A stretch of DNA of 64,000 nucleotides, from NCBI RefSeq assembly GCF_034424375.1, contig NZ_CP139965.1:3100001-3164000 (forward strand), in the 5' to 3' direction. The notes under the pieces were generated by a model. That model was given only the letters and a program-made list of their open reading frames with translations. It had not been told where the DNA came from and made no database searches. The stretch comes from Paraburkholderia kururiensis (lineage in GTDB: Bacteria; Pseudomonadota; Gammaproteobacteria; Burkholderiales; Burkholderiaceae). Positions 63,573 to 64,000 of the stretch are shown piece by piece (within the stretch, counting starts at the first letter, position 1; every line of letters begins with the position of its first letter). The translations under genes were made by a program, and so were the position numbers.

Positions 63573-64000
63573 GCGCGTTCGTCTCCCCTTCGATATCGGT
63601 ATCGTGGTTATACCCGGCCGGGTTTTGCGGCGCCGCGGCGTGCGGCGCGTTTCCTGTACTGGCCGATCCGTCGCGCAGCGCCGTGAGCTGGGCGAGAAAA
63701 CGCCGGCACTCGGCGGGCAACGGCGCCTCGAACTGCAAGGTCTCGCCGGTTAGCGGATGCACGAGCTTGAGCCGGTGCGCGTGCAGGAACATGCGCTTCA
63801 GCCCGGGAACGGCATTGGCGCGAGCCAGCGCCTTGTTCAGCGCAAAGTCGCCGTACTTGGCGTCGCCCACGATCGGCAGGCCAAGATGGGCCAGATGCAC
63901 GCGAATCTGATGTGTACGGCCGGTCTTGAGCTCAGCTTCGAGGAGCGCGTACTCGGGCCAGCGATCGACCAGATTGAAAACCGTGTGCGACGCCAGACCG
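63553..64000 (-). CDS. rluC: 23S rRNA pseudouridine synthase RluC (5' part outside window)
   Basis: C-terminal 148 residues of an RluA-family pseudouridine synthase. The frame runs open to the window edge and includes LKTGRTHQIRVHLAHLGLPI, GDAKYGDFALNKAL and LFLHAHRLKL-type sequence, the typical end of the catalytic domain. The N-terminal S4 domain and catalytic Asp lie beyond base 64000. RluC modifies U955, U2504 and U2580 of 23S rRNA in E. coli. Assignment to RluC rather than RluD rests on the adjacent HAD gene and is inference. Confidence 0.88.
   Translation of the reverse strand, partial: GLASHTVFNLVDRWPEYALLEAELKTGRTHQIRVHLAHLGLPIVGDAKYGDFALNKALARANAVPGLKRMFLHAHRLKLVHPLTGETLQFEAPLPAECRRFLAQLTALRDGSASTGNAPHAAAPQNPAGYNHDTDIEGETNAHGPTAL

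Overview
The window is a GC-rich chromosomal segment of a betaproteobacterium in the Burkholderia sensu lato group (Burkholderia/Paraburkholderia/Trinickia-like). This rests on recognisable protein families and gene order: earP next to efp with Arg32, the rpoE-rseA-rseB-mucD-lepA-lepB-rnc-era-recO-pdxJ-acpS-nagZ string, the yceD-rpmF-plsX-fabHDG-acpP-fabF string, and gloB/methyltransferase/rnhA/dnaQ. Genus assignment is inference. I see no prophage, transposon, integron, CRISPR array or rRNA operon. The window is mostly core genome with one clear catabolic island.

Layout: 1-4.5 kb carries carBA (carB cut by the window edge) behind a sigma70-like promoter and a long leader. 5-11.4 kb holds an MFS transporter, a MltD-type lytic transglycosylase, gloB, a methyltransferase, rnhA, dnaQ and tRNA-Val. 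11.7-19.9 kb is an oxidative hexuronate/aldarate locus: an SMP-30 lactonase and uronate dehydrogenase (coupled), a LacI-type regulator with two matching operators, kdgD, a FadR-type GntR regulator, a gudP-type transporter and gudD. 20-27 kb has an unknown membrane protein, a GT4 glycosyltransferase, an ABC half-transporter and the trehalose genes otsB-otsA. 27.5-29.7 kb is a copper/cytochrome oxidase assembly set (Sco1, PCuAC, CtaG). 29.7-37 kb holds an ElaA-like GNAT, an alpha/beta hydrolase, a tRNA-Gly/Gly/Cys operon, pgsA, uvrC, earP and efp. 37.8 kb carries an orphan sigma54-type response regulator.

From 39.2 to 59.8 kb almost everything is on the minus strand. Read in the direction of transcription it starts with the fatty-acid/phospholipid initiation genes (yceD, rpmF, plsX, fabH, fabD, fabG, acpP, fabF) and a YgfX-like gene. 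It continues through the envelope-stress sigma factor and its control proteins (rpoE, rseA, rseB, mucD), a glutaredoxin-like protein, lepA, lepB, rnc, era, recO, pdxJ, acpS and nagZ. AcpS would phosphopantetheinylate the AcpP encoded about 14 kb away. 60-64 kb holds maf plus an RsmI-like methyltransferase on the plus strand, and rluC (partial), gph, a small Rieske protein and sppA on the minus strand.

The most noteworthy points are the compact uronate locus with readable promoter/operator architecture; large low-complexity additions in UvrC, RNase III and RecO; a GTTAC inverted-repeat array before rpoE; a tiny SD-led CsbD-like ORF that looks truncated; and a GAFSGA variant in the sigma54 activator. 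I found no convincing entirely new system.
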